A stretch of 64,000 nucleotides of DNA, from positions 6,021,052 through 6,085,051 of the forward strand of contig OU342826.1 in assembly GCA_910591455.2 (NCBI GenBank), given 5' to 3'. Positions 1 to 63,099 of this stretch are shown in pieces; positions within the stretch are counted from its first letter, which is position 1; each line of letters opens with the position of its first letter. Made by a program: the position numbers and the translations under genes. Origin of the DNA: Pholis gunnellus (lineage: Eukaryota > Chordata > Actinopteri > Perciformes > Pholidae). The notes beneath the pieces were generated by a model, which was not told where the DNA came from, ran no database searches, and saw only the letters and a list, made by a program, of their open reading frames with translations.

Positions 1-3000
1 AAGGAAAGAAAAAAACCATGATGTCTATGAGCTGGAACAGCTCTATCATCGCAGCCTCTCTTTTCATCCGTCCCTTCTGTCTCTTTCCCTCTCTAACTAT
101 GTCTCGCTAGAGCACTTGCCCCTCACCCTTGGTCTGTCTCGATCTCTTTTATATCCTCTGGTGGGAAATCAACCACATGCACGTAAACAAAGCCTCATGC
201 TCACTCACTCACTCACTCGCACATTATTTTGCAGCACCACAGGGCTGAAAGAAGCTTCTATCAGCCCAGCTTAGTCTTTCAGGTGGTAATTAGCAGTCAT
301 TGTTGTTCTTCTGCTAATCAGAAATCTCACACACCAGTGAGGGTCATTATCTTGCCATCACGAAAAAAAAAAAAGAAGAAAAGACCAGCCTAGCTCAGGG
401 TAGATGTAGAGAGATGTGTGTTTGTGTGTGTTATGTGATATGTGTTATGATAGAGTGCACAGCTTTATCAAATAAAATGGAGAGATTGGATCTTTTTCAA
501 TCATTTGCATATAGAAGGGCTTAATATCAATTATGAGATGAAATCCTGTGATTGCTTCTTCCTCTGGCTAATTGCGCCTTCAGACTCGTGGACGCATTAT
601 TCGGAAACACGCTTTGAGGCTAACGACAGTGTGAACAAAGAAGCGTTAAAGTTCAAAGCGTAAAACAAAGCTGAACACAGTCAGAAAGGAAAATAGGTGA
701 ATTAAGAAGAAGAAAGAACATGCTTTCTGTATAGAAATACATGCAATTTTCAGCTATTTTTAAGCAAGATTATAAAACGTTCGCTCCTTAACGACCGTTG
801 TAGCCATATTTGACATTTATGGGAAAATTGCCACCGCTAAAATAGCTAAATGCTAACACCATAGTAAAAGTCTCAAAATCTGGGAACTTTTCTCACTAGT
901 GTCAGTTACACAGCAACATCCGTCATAAGTTTGCAAACATTAGCTAACACAAGCTAGTGGTCGTACCAGACCAAGTAACGATGTAGCAGGAAAACACCTG
1001 GCTGTATTGAATTTAAGTGTTTTATTCATTACGTTGTAATTTGTAAGAAGTAGAACATTTTAAAGTTGCATCGTGTCGCTCTTTAAAACCAGACGATGCA
1101 ACTTCAACCAAACTTTTGGTAACATGAGCTAAGTTTGCTAACATAAGCTAACATTAGCCGCCATAGGCTTCGGGTCACACCAGGCCACACGTATGGATGT
1201 CGCAACAAAACCGCAAAGTATATCGAGTTAAGAACATGGAGTATGTCTTGTAATATTGTTTCAATATTCTCTCAATTTGGCCCATCAAAGACAGAATTAT
1301 TCTATATTTAAAAAAAGATATTGGGAAGCAAAAAAAAAAAATGAATGCATGCAGTAATCGTATCAACAGCTACCGAAATACGGGGGAAGTGTTCATATTG
1401 ACTCGCTAATACCACCAATTTAGTTTTATGCAATAATGATGAGGTATCTGAACTCTTTGATTGGTGGCTTTGAGTGTGTATATAGACAGTATCTCAGATA
1501 ATAAGTATACAAAACAGCAGCCAAGGACACCTAAACTTTGGAGGACTACTCTGACACTCTATAGAAACTCTATGCATCTTTAACAAGCAGATGTTTTAAA
1601 TCCCTTCCAGTTTGCCCCTCCAGTGTTGAAGACTTAATTTAGACCAAACAATCTCAACATGAAGGTTACTGTGGATGGACTGGCATTGTAGATTAGATGG
1701 GGATAAATAAATAATGGACTCCGAATGAGGCAACAATTTATGCTCCTCTTCCCAATTCAAATCAATGGTGTCCAATCTATACCCGTGTCCTTGGGATGGT
1801 GTGGTTTGAGGGGGCTGGGGGGCACAACAAATTGCTGACTCTCTTATGTGGTGTGCTGCTGGTCACCCCAGGGAGCTGGCAGCCTGCTTTAATAGGGTGG
1901 TCAAGGTCCAACACAGAAAGCCAATACAGGGACTCTGGATACAAGGGGTCAGGAGATTGTCGGGCATTATCCTTCTCTTGGCTAATGCACTCTTTCTTTC
2001 TTGCCATGTTAAATGCTCAGGTATGCAATCTTGCCATGTCCATTAGTCACATTTTTCTCACTCATTTCCTTCCACCTTGTTCTTCCTCTGCTTACGACGG
2101 CCCCATTCCCGGCACCCGCTCCCGCGCTGGTGAAATAAGGGAGCCCATTGGTCGGTGGTGCTCAGAGGTCGGCTCGGCCTCGCTTCTCATTCCACCTCTG
2201 GAGTGGATTACTAAATGGAAATGACCGCAGGGTTCACAGGTCCACCCTGATCAGCTCATAGCTCCCTCTCTCTCTGGCTCGCTGTTTCAAACCCTTTCTC
2301 TTTCTAAAGGTGCTGAACCCTCACCAAGTCCCAGAGACCCTCATATTACAGCTTGCCAGCCTCTGGTTGGTTTGAATCCACCAGCTGGAGTTGTATCAAT
2401 ATTAGAATCACTCTCCTCCACTGCAGCGCACACTGTTCACAGTGGAGAGACAGCTTTTCTTTGTGCAGAGATTAAACCTTAAGATTATTATTTCAAAAAG
2501 GTTCACTCCAGAGATTCATTCGTGGACACCCAAGTTGGGAAGAGAGACGTATCTTTAAACGGTCAAAAGCAATGCAGCAGAGGACAAGATGTTGTGACTT
2601 TTAGTCACTATACTGACTGACGCTTTAAAAGAACACTGGATCCTACATTCCCCATGATGCAACTTGACAGTGTCTATCATTGGACAAATTCCTGCTTATC
2701 GAACGAATAGCTAAAACTCCAAGCAAACGGTTTATGACTCAGTCTTTACGTTCAAAATGTGACGTCTTCAAGCCAAAGCCAGGGTAACTGATGACAGTAT
2801 AAGGCTAATTTTCAGTTTAAAAAATTTAAAAAGCAACCGAGCCAATCAGTGAACGTCCTGTTCCTGTACCAGCGTCAAAAAAACACACAAAAATGTCAAA
2901 AAGTTAAAGAAATGACAAATATTAAAAGGGGAAGTGTGCTAATTTTATACATCAAAGTCTGCAGGATGCCCGATACATTTCCTCAAGTGATGTCACTTGA

Positions 3001-4372
3001 GTCAGCGTCCGATAAGGCTGAAAAAACCATGTTGAATGCTTGGGAGTTTTCAAAAACTCTCCACCGCGAGTCCGACAAACATTAAGTTACTTCCAATCAT
3101 TGTGTGTGTATTTAGCTCAGGGTGGTACATCGGGAGCCATGCCTGCTGTTGGGAATATGCCTCAGATACAGGACAGCAAGGTCACCAAACAAATACAGTG
3201 TTATCAACGAGGTGACCGCCTCCATTTGGCAACATTCCTATAATACCAATCATGTAAACATATGAAAATGATCTACAGCCTTATTCTTCCACAATGTTTA
3301 ATTGGAATGTTTAACATTCCCTTCTTTATTAGCCCTGTGGTGACTTGCTCCCTCCCTCGACCGGGTAAGGGGGGGGGACGGGGGGACTGATTGAGGTTTT
3401 AAAGACTCAATCCCGGTTGAATTGCAATTGCAGAGGCTTTTAATTAGATAAAGCTTGGCTGGTTTGAACATATACTTTACAGCCGTGTCAGGCTAAAAGG
3501 GTCCATGTGTCGTAAATATCACCCGGGACATTAATAGAATTGAGATTAGAGGGCAGAATGTGTGGATCAGCGTTAAAAAAAAGGCAGCCGGCAGTGGGCC
3601 GACTTCATGCCGTGAGCTATTTATAGCTGCTAAAATGGACGGCTCCATTAATATAAGGCTTACCCTTTTCTGGAAATGTAAATCACCAGAGCCCTGGCTG
3701 GACGTGCATGTTCTACAGCTGCAGTATGTCAGAGTTAACAGTACGGCCTCTCGGATTTACAGTGGCCTGGGATAGAGCACAGAAGATGGCTTCATTTGTG
3801 CGTACTATCCCTTACGGACATCTGGTGGGTTTTAAGTCAATATTTCCTCAGCAATTTCATCTCTCTACCTTTTAAAAAAAACAGGCCCAGGCCGCACAGG
3901 ATACATATTTGAATTGCTGGACTTGTTTCAGAAAGGCGGGCACGAGGACGAGCTTCTCGTCAGCGCAGAATACAGATGTCTTAAGTGGCATTAGAGCCAT
4001 GTTGAGACCTGCCATTCATCTGCTCCCTTCATTTCTGCCCTTGATGTTTCTATTATTCAGAGGCAAAGCGAGCCAACACCAAAGACGGCGGGAGATCAGA
4101 TCGCATTCTCAGTGGACACTTCCACAAGGCCGACGGCTGATCTATAACCTCCACATTTCCAAACTGCATCAGATTAAGTCCAGCATGTCTTGTTTAAAAA
4201 TAAAAAAAACAAAAAAAAAACAACACACTGGCTCCGGGTTTAATTGAGAGGCATCTCACGTAGAATCAGAGGGCTCATGTCTGTTCTTTTGAAATAACTT
4301 GTCATTTTCTCGCTCTCTCTTTCTCGAGCATATCGACTGGCTCCCTTTTCTCTCTAATCCCCCTCCCCTCCC

Positions 4373-4375
<3 letters not shown>

Positions 4376-4404
<29 letters not shown>
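4376..4404. repeat. (CT)n microsatellite
   Basis: A pure CT dinucleotide tract of 29 bp, followed by six C. Confidence 0.95.
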
Positions 4405-4406
<2 letters not shown>

Positions 4407-5730
4407 CCCGCTGTCATCACTGTCTGTGTGAGCACTGCATTCAGCTCAGATACTCTACTACTGTACACATCTGCATGTGCTGCGTGACTCAAGAGCGCAC
4501 GGCTAACTGGTGGTGCTATAGAGACCTTGAGAATGTTCACTTTTCGCGGGCTGAAAGTAGCTGTGCCGCCGCAATAAAAACAAATAAACTTTTACAAGTA
4601 AATTCGCTCCCCAACTTCATTTCCTGCACTCTTTATTTTTTATTTTTAGCTGCCTCTTTAAAGTTTGAGTTATTTAGTCCATCACAGTGCATTTGGTGGA
4701 ACTTAAATTATATCTGCCTTATAAACTGACACTGCAGTTTCAATGCAGAGCGATTGGAAAGGTCTGCGGGGATTATTAGCTCATAATTACAATGTAACTT
4801 TATTTTACGACCGACATATCAGTCATACACTCCATTATAACAGACCCCCCGACCCCCACCCATCACAGACACGAGAGACGTGTACCTGCACATACAGCGG
4901 CGGGCATGTTAAGCTAGTGACAAGGAGACTGAAATGAAATGAAAATAAAAAGGCTCTTACATAGTTAAACATGTGCTTCCACCTCGCCTTTACACCGACA
5001 CTTTAATAGAAGGAATATAAATGTCGCACCGCATGTTTTTCTGTCCCGTCCTGCAGCTCGTATGACATTCTTTCATATGCAGAGGAGGCTCCTCGGGCAG
5101 CTTCCAGGTCCTGAGAATGATATGCCGTCCAAACCATAATAGCATTCCTGGTCCAGTACTTCACTGATATTATAATGTCACTTTTGACAAAAATGTTCGC
5201 TGCAATGGATTCCACAACCGAAGCAAGTTTTTAAAGAGTCTGCTACTCAATTTACATATTGAACCAAAATAAATGATGATAAATAAATGCATGAATAGAA
5301 TGAAAAAACAAAAAAACCCGGAACTTTCTAAATGCAAAATGTGATAAATAGGACTATATTTATTCAAATGGACATTTTTTAATATAGTTATGAAACATTA
5401 TTGAATATGGATGCATTACCATGTAATCTACTATTGGTTATATTTTACATGACGATCATAACCCCACTGGCCACATTAGGTTGCATCTGTACAATCTTTT
5501 GCATTTCAAGATCTCCCAAAAAAGCATATTTATAAGCTTCATAGAGGTAAAATGTACTGGTATACTAATTTAATGAATAAAATGGCCACACCAATATATA
5601 AAACATTTGGTTTCAAGTAAAATGTACTTCAAACATCACAAGAACCAAGAAGCACATGTGACTAAAATTTGTATTTCATTCATTTTTTGACTTTTTTAAA
5701 TTGGCTTTTATAATTAGCTTTAGTTTTTTG

Positions 5731-5766
5731 AGAGGTCACAAGCCAAAAAGGTTGGACACCACTGGT
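5731..5766 (-). repeat. hAT-like terminal fragment
   Basis: Read on the minus strand this is CAGTGGTGTCCAACCTTTTT followed by GGCTTGTGACC. It resembles the widespread CAGGGGTGTCCAAACTTTTT end of hAT/Charlie-type elements. Only one end is seen. The identification is from memory of the consensus. Confidence 0.4.
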
Positions 5767-7380
5767 TTGATTGGTCAAATGAACATTGTGTATGAATTAG
5801 GCCTACTCACCATGTCTGTGTATCTGGATTGGCTCCACCGTGGGCAGAGATTCCGAAAACGGGCGAAAAAGGGAGTAGCTCCTCGGAGAATTAAAGTGAA
5901 CAGAGGCTAGGTTTAACAACCGCGTAAGTATATTAAAGTCCCTCCCGCACAGCTTGAGCTGCATCACCCAAGTCTCGTGCTCAGTACTTCCCAAACATGC
6001 ATTTTAGCCCAAAATCGTACCATTTAAAACACACTTCCGCCACTACCGGCTTAGATATCAATCTAGGGTAGTGGAGGAAACAGTGCGATATTTCCCTCTG
6101 TGTGCTGGAGTAGACTTTGCGGAGTTCTCCGCTGACCTCTCTTACACCATACGGTGACCTTATGGGCCTCACAGGGATGGCAGAAACGCTGGGTCATACA
6201 GACACAGAGGACAACGGAGGGAAACGCACATACAGACGGCAGTTGGAGGAGGAATTCAGAGGACGTAGAGCCGGTGTGGGGCCAGTGCATTTAAACACAG
6301 GAGACATGAATGGGAGAGAGTTTTAAAGCAATTACTACCGTCACCACTCAAGTGAGTTATAATGCGACTTTGGAGGCACGAAAACATACTGTCGCACGTC
6401 GGAACCAAGGACTCATGTTGTACAGTGCGTCTGCTTCCCGTGGAAGCAAGGCTGCGTGGAATGAAATTGATTCTCGAAGGGCCAATTAAGTAACGTATTC
6501 ATTTCCACGAGTGCGATGAACTTAGAACTATTGCGGGCGAGAGGGAAGAAAACAGATATTTGCACAGAGCAAACAAAAGCCCTCATAAGAAGTTCTCAGA
6601 CCATGAATGCATAAATGTGGCAGCTCCATGATTAGAATATAAGGACATGAAACAAAAGGACAAGCAGCTGGCGTATGAGGCATAATGAAAATAAAACGTT
6701 AATATGAATCTTTCATGGAGGAACCTGTGTGACAATTGCCTACGTGCGCATTTTCCGGCAGCTATACATTATTCAACAAAAGGCGCGTGACTTCAAATGG
6801 TGAGTTCATTCTCACATTTCACTGGAGAAAAATGCAGAATTTAATGAAATCTATGAATAAGATGCTCTAATTATATATAAATAAGTCAAAGATGGGAGGG
6901 GGGGGGGTCGTGTTTAAATCCACAACAGGGCTTAAGTTGCTTCCAGGATTCGCAGACACGTTCATAGAACACAACAGAGTGCACAGAACGACATCTATCC
7001 AATGGACAATAATGATACTGTGCAGATTTACCCGGTAACAGACGGCCAAACGACTGTAGTATACGAACCTCAGAGAGCAGATGCAATATAAAAATAGAAA
7101 TAAAACAGATAAAGAGCTCTTTGTAAGCGAACAGAAGAAAAAAAAAAGAAAAAAAATTCCAATCACGATGTATAATAAACCTGAAGGCAATGACGGTAAT
7201 TATCATTTAACACTGACGCTTTCATTCTCATATTACCTTGATAGCTTGACTTCGTGCAGTATTTTATTTTGTACCAAACTGTAATTATCTGATGGATCTG
7301 GCTGTATTTGTAGTTTCATTGCTGTGCAATCAAAGTACAAAAAAAGGGCAATTTCTCGAAAAAAAGCAATTTCCTGTGTG

Positions 7381-7382
<2 letters not shown>

Positions 7383-7436
<54 letters not shown>
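7383..7436. repeat. (TC)27 microsatellite
   Basis: A pure 54-bp TC tract. Translations through it give meaningless Leu-Ser or Glu-Arg repeats. Confidence 0.97.
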
Positions 7437-7438
<2 letters not shown>

Positions 7439-7860
7439 CGATACACAATCGCACACCTCTACCAGCGCCATTGTTCCCACCATCTGCATTTCTGTGGGAA
7501 CACAGTTGAGCCAGAGCTTTTGGCAGTGAAAGAAAGAAACGTACAGAGCACAGTATTTATCCTCAATTCATCACCAGGAGTGAGAAGAGAGTCAATCATA
7601 AATACTGTGGATAAAAGGCCTCATTAGCACTAAGTATTAACAGAGAGCATCAAATGGAAAAATCGAACATTGCAGAAAGTAATCTGATCAGAAGTGTTCG
7701 CTTTACACCTGAACTGAACTTGTGTTCAGGTGAATTCATCTCTCAAGGCCGGCTGCTGATTGAGAATACTACACAACTTGACGAGTGTTATTATTTGTGG
7801 ATATTCGACGGTGTTTCTGCAGAGTGGCGTCTTAAAATGAGTTGTTTCATCAGTTAAACA

Positions 7861-7985
7861 GGTGGGCAGGAAGAGTGGATCATCCTTCACCGACAGGGTT
7901 GGCGGTTCAATCCCCAGCTCCTACCGTCTGCATGTTGAAGTGTCCTCGGGGCGAGACACTCGAACCCTAAGATGCTCCAAATGCA
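7861..7985 (+). mobile_element. tRNA-derived SINE fragment (teleost type)
   Basis: The block GGTTGGCGGTTCAATCCCCA carries a Pol III B-box-like GGTTCAATCCC. It is followed by tgcatgttgaagtgtcctcg and gcgagacactcgaaccctaa. This arrangement (B box, then a tgtcgaagtgtccttgggcaag-type body ending in cactgaacccc) is a common teleost SINE pattern. The left part with the A box is degraded and there is no clear tail or target-site duplication. Confidence 0.65.
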
Positions 7986-8047
7986 GAGGTCAACTTTCAT
8001 GAATGTACTTGTATTTATGAATAAAAGTAATGTTAAATGTTTTTTAA

Positions 8048-8053
8048 TTTATT
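8048..8053 (-). terminator. Candidate polyadenylation signal AATAAA
   Basis: This is the only canonical AATAAA on the minus strand that I found between the arap2 stop codon and the SINE fragment. The surrounding sequence is T-rich on the plus strand. Cleavage would be expected 10-30 nt further, near 8020-8038. This is an inference. Confidence 0.4.
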
Positions 8054-8874
8054 TTTTGACAATAAACATGTAAAACAAGCCAAACGCTGAGGGATGTTCG
8101 CTCAACGGTCGGCGTTAATCATTCTGTCATTGTACAAAAACACTGAACATTGAGGTGAAACATGCACTGACATGTCAGGTAAAGTAGCATGTTTAGTAGC
8201 CGATATTTATACTGCGCATTCAAATTCAAATACATTTGGTGGCAGCCGGTGCACAGTTTAAATTGGTGCTTCAAAACACTGCTGAGTAGCAACACAACTA
8301 ATGGTTACAGAGGGAAAAAAACTGTTAAAAAACACAAAAATATATATAATTACAAATAATACTGGAGATTGCCCACCACGAACAGCTGTTGCATACCATG
8401 CCTATTAGCCACCATTAATGGCTGGATGTCCCTAAACATATTCTTCTCTTATGAATTTGATATGCAGGCATCATTTTCTTTGCATTTCAGTAAAAAAAAA
8501 AGAGTTTTGTAACTGTGTGGTGATGGGGGAATTTGAATTCTGAACATAGGGGATGCTATTCATAGCTTCTGCGGCAAAAGTGCTTGTAAAAGATAGGATT
8601 CAAATAATTACAATGTTTTTTTTCAGATGTAGTCAAAACAGCATTTTCAGAGTAACCGCAGACGTAAACGCACGAAGCAAGCACTTTGGAGTATTTCTGG
8701 AAACGTCTGGGCTTTGACAGTCGAACGTACTTCGGTAGCATTCTCTGGGTTTTTTGGAAGAGCGGCATATAAATCACGCTTTGTAGTGCTTGGGTCAGCG
8801 CCGTGTCCAGCTGAGGTCTGCATGACCTCCAATGTCTTCTGCACCTGTTTTCCACATCCCCTTGTGTGTCGGCA

Positions 8875-8889
8875 CCCCCCCCCCCCCCC
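8875..8889. repeat. Poly-C tract (15)
   Basis: Fifteen C on the plus strand, so G15 in the arap2 transcript, inside the probable 3' UTR. Confidence 0.95.
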
Positions 8890-9033
8890 ATATCCAAGTT
8901 CAGAAGCAGTCGTGAATGCAACTTACTTTGGTTTTCCATCTGCATCGCGTGTTCTTTCCTCCGTCTCATCCGTGCTCGACCCCGGAACGTTTGCCTCACC
9001 GTTCTAAGTAGCTCTCTTTCTCCCGACTTCCCG

Positions 9034-59366
<50,333 letters not shown>

Positions 59367-61317
59367 CTGAGTACACAGGAAGACACGCGCATGAGCTCAG
59401 AAGTGCACGCTAACCCTCGGGGGGCTTATGAAGCCTTTTTCCTCAATTAGATGTATTGAAAAACGCACAGCTACGCATTTAGTTCCTGGGAAAAAAAAGA
59501 AGTTTTAAAACCACATGTACATATATGAACAGAGATCTCCACACACACACCGATATTCAGTGATGGCGATGGAGTAAACAATATAAACAGGCAGTTACGA
59601 GCCGGAGAAACGGAGCGTGACTGGAAGCCCGTTCTCTCACTCACAGCAGACATATTTAGTCCCCTCAGCACTCCTAATTGGAAATGAAAGCGCAGAACGA
59701 GGGCCATTAATTGCTAATGAATCATGAGTAATTCATTGTGTTTGTGGGTCGGCCTGTTTATTTGGGTGAACGAGAGGCTTCTAGGGTTGCTCGCGGCCAA
59801 AGACGGAGCACACATGCATAATACATTAGAAAAAGGGGAAACGCTGTATGTGTGAATGCGAATTATTGTCCTGTGTGTGAAGCCGGATCATTTTAGATTT
59901 AGATTTGGCATGAGCTCATTACTGTGCTCAAGTAGAGCAGCTGTGAGTTTAAAATGTGGTGAGAAAGCCGTCTCGACACAGATCTCGAGAGCACAGACGC
60001 CAGAAATCATTCAATTATCTGTATTTTTATTATTATATTGGAAAAAAACGAGGAAATGTCTTTTTGATGACTGTTAACTCTACTTCAGGAATACTGGTGT
60101 TTAACAAACCATTACGTTCATTGACTGGTCTGATTGGATCTGCTGCTTTCAACTGATTCATTCGTTGGTCAATTGTTTGCTAAACAATGCTGGGGGATGT
60201 TAGAAGATTATGGTTTATATCTCACAAACAATAATAATATAACGCTCGTGTCCATGCTGGTCTGTTCTCAGCAGTACTGTACGAGCACTGAGAGCTTTCC
60301 TTCCTCCCCGAGGTTCTTCTTAAATCTTTTGTGGATAGATTCACATTAAGTTCACATTAAAGTGTCAAGCGTTTGTGTTTTTTGGAGCGTGCATGTGCAG
60401 GGGGGAGTCTCGCAAACACCCGCAGTCTTCATCGTGAAAACCTCTTTTTACTTGCATTACAGCCTATAGACTACCACAAAATAAATCACATTGAGATCTC
60501 TGCTGAGCAGTAGGCTGAACAGCTGTCCCACGCTGGTTTGAGACAGTCCCATGGCGTCAGATGAAGGACGCCGCCCCCCCCTTGCAGCCTCCGAATGAAC
60601 AAATAGGTGGGGACAGCGTAACGCTATTAAATGATCAGACACAAACAGCACAAACAGTTGTGGGTCGAGTTCTTAAATAGGATTTATGAATTGACTTGTG
60701 ATTGATCGGACAGCAATCACTAAAGCCGAGTGTCCGTACAGCGTTTTCTTCTACGGTCAGAAAAGCGCTGGCAGGGCGGTGCATTAAGTAACAAGAACGT
60801 GCATATTACGGCCGAACTCCAACTGCCAGCTCCTTGCCACGAATGCTTTGAATTTACAGTTCATTTTTTTGTATTTCTTAATTCATTATTTCGATGAAAA
60901 TAACCGGCGATGGACTCGGCCAATAGCCGACAGCCAATGTATTGGACCCGTCGCTGAAGCCCAGTGGATGCATTAGTGTGTCCCATTGAAGGCAGAGAGG
61001 AATGCTCACTGCCTTTGAGACCTCACGGGTCCAGCGTGACAAATAAAGCCCAACGAGCGGCGACTCTGTCACTTTGGCCTGAGAAGGAGTGAGCATATTT
61101 CACTCCGGGCGCGCCGCCTGCTGCTGCTGCTGCATTTCTACAGCCGCGCTCCGTCCTCTGAGCCTTTGCAGCGCCACAGGTCCATTTTCACTTGTGTAAG
61201 GGTAATGAAGCTGAAAAAAAAATAAAGAAGTGTGCATGCGCCACCGGGTACACGGTGAGATCTTCACATATAAATAGCCCGTTGTACATGTCTTCGTCTT
61301 TCTGATGGACCCAAAGC

Positions 61318-61318
<1 letters not shown>

Positions 61319-61359
<41 letters not shown>
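61319..61359. repeat. (CA)20 microsatellite
   Basis: A pure CA tract of about 41 bp. Confidence 0.95.
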
Positions 61360-61366
<7 letters not shown>

Positions 61367-62037
61367 CATTCCCATCACAGCGGCTCAGGTTTTCACCCCC
61401 AATTAAAGACTTTCTTGGTGACAGTTCGTGGAGCACTTTCCAACCTCCCCCTCTGTACTTATATGGCATTTTCCACTCACTCAGCGGCGAGTCAGGAAGG
61501 AAACAAAGCAACGGGCACTGCATTTGTGCGTTACCCTGGCAACTGTTGCCAGCACTGTTGCATCCTAGTTTAGGAGGAGTTTTGGAGCAACAACGTGTGG
61601 TGGGAAGAGAGGCCTCGTAATCTTTCGGAGCAATGCAATTCCCCGCTGGTTGGTCGGGTTGCATTGTGGGGGGGAAAGGGCAAAGAGAGGGGCAGCTTCA
61701 GTTACTGAGGTATGTGGGTTTGACCAGTTTCGGGGTTGTTTCTCACTTTTTTTGTATTAACAAGGGATTAAATGACTATGTTTAATGTGAAAGGGGACAC
61801 TTATAGTGACAAACCAACAGAAAAGTATCATCCGACTGTTTTAACGTCCCGCAGATGAAATCTTTTAGTTCAGTGCTACTGTTCTTGTTCTCCTGGTTTC
61901 CAGTTGCAGCTATTTACAGAGACAAATATATGTAAATACTACCCGCCCAGCACTCAATAGCAGGGAGACAAAGCCGGCTACGAGCCATGGAAAATGTTGC
62001 AGCGAAACAGATATTTCCCCCCGAGGTGGAGACCAAA

Positions 62038-62067
62038 GCAAAGAGTTAAAAAGCAAAGAGTTAAAAA
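62038..62067. repeat. 15-bp tandem duplication
   Basis: gcaaagagttaaaaa occurs twice head to tail. Confidence 0.9.
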
Positions 62068-63063
62068 GAGAGTGGATATTGGAGTTTCATTGATTGTGTG
62101 GCCCAAAATGCTAATGTTGCTATATGTCTGCTGGATGTGTGATTAGGCAACTGTGTACTAACACTTTATGCATATGAACTTAATGAGAACCTCACTGGTT
62201 TTCAGTTTCTACGAAATGATACCGACACTGCTTTTACTGAGATTATTTTTAAAGTAGCTGATTATTAGCAGGACTCGTTCCCTCTGCAAGGAGACACTGT
62301 CGTGATGTCATTCAATAGGTTTCCAGTAGTGACGTCTTTCTATTTGCGTTCTCACTTTCTGCTAGAAAGGGACGGAAAAAAAACGGGCCAACGAAAAATG
62401 AGCAGAAAATGAATGTGCGTCTCTTAAAGTAATTAAAAAAAAAGATGCCTTTTTTTTTTTTATATGTTTTAATTTACGTTTTTGATCAGATTCATCTGTA
62501 TGCTAATATTCGTAATAAACACAATTATATTGTTTTATGAAACTGAAAATAATGGGCAGTCCTTCAAGTCTGCGTAAACAAAGGCGCACTATAGCAGCAT
62601 ATGAAGCTGCTCCACATCAGAGAGTGAAGCTAAAGACTATTAAAAATTAATTCCGTCTTGACATAAGAAAGAGGAGAGCCAATCTGGAATCATTTTTTAC
62701 CATTAGTCTTCTCATTACTCCTTTCCCTCTTCCTCTTGTTCAGCATTTCTCTTTATTGTCCGTGACACGGGAGCGCTAATTAAAAGCACGAGCAGTCATC
62801 GGTATTCCTTTTGGCCCGTCGTCTAATTTGAGGAGAGAGCGGCGGTGTGAGGACGGCGTCCTCGTTGCAGATATCGCCCGGCGTGTCGACAAAATGTAAT
62901 ATTAAACACCCCTGCAAATGAAATCATTTAAGGGTGTTTGAAGAAAAAAAAAAAAAAGGGGGATGTAGGATATCTGATGCGTAGCAATTACATGAGCTTT
63001 GCCGAGGTGAGGTGGAGAATTGCATTAAGACTCCGGGAGAAAGCTCAGGCCTAGAGAAGATCT

Positions 63064-63098
<35 letters not shown>
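63064..63098. repeat. Poly-G tract (35)
   Basis: Thirty-five consecutive G, the longest homopolymer in the window. Confidence 0.96.

Positions 63099-63099
<1 letters not shown>

Larger units (their letters stand above)
1..8029. other. Intergenic sequence downstream of arap2
   Basis: I see no exon with splice borders and recognisable protein here. The open frames are short and low complexity. It holds a short (TCAC)n at 201-218, a GCTAA-rich cluster (about 845-1162), a perfect MEF2-type box CTATTTATAG at 3617-3626, (CT)n at 4376-4404, an hAT-like end at 5731-5766, (TC)27 at 7383-7436 and a SINE fragment at 7861-7985. A neighbour such as dthd1, known beside ARAP2 in tetrapods, is not visible. 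Confidence 0.6.
8030..9033 (-). other. arap2: Probable arap2 3' UTR
   Basis: This is the sequence after the stop codon. The first AATAAA on the minus strand is at 8048-8053 (tttatt on the plus strand), which would give a 3' UTR of about 1 kb. It contains a run of 15 G in the transcript (plus-strand C15 at 8875-8889). The end is inferred from the hexamer only, and no transcript evidence is available. Confidence 0.45.

Noticed and set aside
3903..3994. Plus-strand stretch reading GYIFELLDLFQKGGHEDELL and on to a stop
   Set aside because: It is short, has no start codon, and I recognise no family or matching neighbouring exon.
60878..61096. 72-codon minus-strand frame after a CTCAG acceptor-like site
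   Set aside because: It does not resemble the expected ArfGAP zinc-finger exon (no CX2C pairs) and has no usable donor.
61530..61543. RFX X-box-like palindromes GTTACC-CT-GGCAAC (61530), GTTGCT-AT-GGAAAC (10394) and GTCGCC-CAC-GGCAAC (47570)
   Set aside because: A rough expectation for this degenerate motif with 0-3 spacer bases on both strands is about one match per 64 kb, so two or three matches are not evidence of regulation.
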